From: Tidjanibacter sp.
GTDB lineage: Bacteria > Bacteroidota > Bacteroidia > Bacteroidales > Rikenellaceae
Direction: 5' to 3'
Length of the DNA: 64,000 bases
NCBI GenBank assembly: GCA_017936605.1
Contig: JAGBFH010000024.1
Coordinates: 1-64,000 of the forward strand
Part shown: piece by piece, positions 62,726 to 64,000 of the stretch
Layout of the letters: each line of letters begins with the position of its first letter
Position numbering within the stretch: position 1 is the first letter of the stretch
Notes under the pieces: generated by a model
The model's database searches: none
The model's input: the letters and a program-made list of their open reading frames with translations, nothing else
Told to the model about the DNA's origin: nothing
Program-made: the position numbers and the translations under genes

Positions 62726-64000
62726 CTATTGCAAGTCAAGTCCGAGGTCCTGAATGAGGGTGTTGAGCTCGGGGTTTTTCTCCACCAGGAAGTGGAGTTT
62801 GTCCATCGTGCGATGGGGGAGTGAGTCGTCCTGCTCGGCCCTGACCTCCACATCGAGGATGATGCTACCCTCCACACCGCAACACTCACTGAGCAAGGTG
62901 GTTATCTCGGGCTGGTTGCGCAGGAGCTCGTCGCGGATAATGTCGGTCGAGACGGTTATCGAGAGCGTGTGGCCGCTCACCTTTGTGCTCTTCATTGCGT
63001 TGCCCAGACGGGGGTGCTCCTTGGTCAGACGCTCCAGAAAACCCTCCCAGTTCTTGTTGATTTTCTGTTGCGTCTGAGGGTCATAGTAGATGGCCTTCTC
63101 CTCCTCTTCGCCATCCAATGCGCGGCCGCTTATGATGTCGCTTATGGAGCTGCCGAAGAGTTTTTTGACAGCTTTGGCGCCGGACTCCGACTGGGGCTTG
63201 GCGCTTGCCGTCTGGGGGGTTGCCGCGGGCGCTGCCGCTACCTCTACTCGAGGTTGAGCCTTCGATTCGGGAGCCTTGGGGGCCTCTTGAGGTGTGGCCC
63301 TCTGGGGCGCCGAAGCCGTTGGTGCCGCAGTGGTGGTTTTTACTGCTGGTGCGCTAACGGGCTGTGTTGTAGTGGGTTGTGCGGCCGACACCTGCTCCTT
63401 CTGAAGCGGAGGGAGCGAGGGGGCGATTACATCAAAAGTTTTTTTTTGACCCAAGTTGGAGAGCTTCATCAGGCCAAGCTCAATGTGCAGTCGCTGGTTG
63501 GTGGCCGTGCGGAAACCTCCATCGAGCACGCCGAGTAGCGAGATGGCGTTGAACAGGAAGCCCACATCGCACATCGAGCTCTGCTCCTTATAACGAGCCA
63601 GTATGGAGCCCGAGAGCTCCAGCAGGGGGAGTGTCTGGGGGTCCTTGCACATCAGCAGGTCCCTCATATGGCTTGCCAGTCCCGAGGCGAATGTCTGGCC
63701 CGAAAAGCCTTTTTTGAGTACCTCGTCGAAGATATTAAGGGCCGCCTTGTAGTCACCCTCGTAGAGTGCGCGGGTGACGCTGAAATAGGTGTCGTAGTCG
63801 AGCACATTGAGCGTGGCGGCCACCTCTTTGTACTCCAACTTGCCGCCGCAGAACGACACCGCCTTGTCGAACATCGAGAGCGCGTCCCTCATACCGCCAT
63901 CCGACTTGATGGCAATCAGGTGCAGCGACTCGTCGTCGAAGGCGACACCCTCGCGGGTGGCTATGGTCTTCAGGTACTCCACCGTATCCTCGAGTCTTAT
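62726..64000 (-). CDS. dnaX: DNA polymerase III subunit gamma/tau, C-terminal part (runs off the window)
   Basis: About 425 codons are visible, without the start. The part next to the window edge (LHLIAIKSDGGMRDALSMFDKAVSF) is the lid region of the AAA+ module. Next come the collar domain (to about 200 residues from the edge), a Pro/Ala/Thr/Gln-rich linker (about 63180-63420) and a C-terminal domain (IYYDPQTQQKINKNWEGFLERL to the end). Walker A lies outside the window. It is the clamp-loader motor that works with HolB. Confidence 0.93.
   Translation of the reverse strand: MRLEDTVEYLKTIATREGVAFDDESLHLIAIKSDGGMRDALSMFDKAVSFCGGKLEYKEVAATLNVLDYDTYFSVTRALYEGDYKAALNIFDEVLKKGFSGQTFASGLASHMRDLLMCKDPQTLPLLELSGSILARYKEQSSMCDVGFLFNAISLLGVLDGGFRTATNQRLHIELGLMKLSNLGQKKTFDVIAPSLPPLQKEQVSAAQPTTTQPVSAPAVKTTTAAPTASAPQRATPQEAPKAPESKAQPRVEVAAAPAATPQTASAKPQSESGAKAVKKLFGSSISDIISGRALDGEEEEKAIYYDPQTQQKINKNWEGFLERLTKEHPRLGNAMKSTKVSGHTLSITVSTDIIRDELLRNQPEITTLLSECCGVEGSIILDVEVRAEQDDSLPHRTMDKLHFLVEKNPELNTLIQDLGLDLQ

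Overview
The window is a stretch of Bacteroidales chromosome, most likely Alistipes or another member of the Rikenellaceae. The evidence for this is threefold: promoters with the Bacteroidetes -7 box (TAnnTTTG, seen as TATCTTTG or TATATTTG) before many genes and both tRNAs; A-rich translation starts with few Shine-Dalgarno sites; and two clusters of fimbrillin-type (type V pilus) lipoproteins. The ATP synthase operon also has the Bacteroidales order beta-epsilon-x-a-c-b-delta-alpha-gamma. Base composition looks GC-rich by eye. Placement below the order level is inference.

Layout. 194-4108 is a plus-strand operon: dCMP deaminase, MATE efflux pump, cytidylate-kinase-like protein, phospholipid acyltransferase. 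4335-14019 is fimbrial cluster 1: two fimbrillins followed by two very large lipoproteins (1188 and 1246 aa) that share a repeated FISUMP-like module. 14846-17193 is an ExbB/ExbD operon. A minus-strand NatA/NatB-like ABC exporter (17777-20112) diverges from manA (20230-21204). 21349-28666 is the complete F1Fo ATP synthase operon. An AraC-type regulator lies at 29071-29964. Fimbrial cluster 2 (31304-38284) holds a DUF3575/OmpA-like protein, a DUF5119 lipoprotein with a broken frame, three tandem fimbrillins and a distal fimbrillin-like protein. tRNA-Leu(CAA), an aminopeptidase P and a 987-aa surface lipoprotein follow.

43504-55213 is almost all minus strand and mostly housekeeping: folE, a DUF4296 lipoprotein, a LolC/E-like permease, rbfA, an outer-membrane barrel, a large Ig-like lipoprotein, folK, holB, dut, a polysaccharide flippase and rlmN. 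The right end holds a peptide deformylase with a lipoprotein signal, tRNA-Ala(GGC), tonB, hflX, upp, an M28 peptidase with a barrel-like tail, tyrS and the 3' part of dnaX, which runs off the edge.

How it fits together: ExbB/ExbD and TonB are the parts of the proton-driven transporter-energising complex of the envelope. The two fimbrial clusters, the DUF3575 and barrel proteins and the 987-aa lipoprotein build the cell surface. FolE and FolK act in pterin/folate synthesis, and the dCMP deaminase, Dut and Upp in pyrimidine metabolism.

The most unusual content is intergenic. Three families of structured repeats recur: (A) a hairpin leader just upstream of start codons in three places; (B) a composite of short tandem repeats plus a 23-bp palindrome, always 3' of genes, with inverted copies flanking the exb operon; (C) an element of about 123 bp with 18-bp terminal inverted repeats that begins inside the stop codon of both araC and upp.
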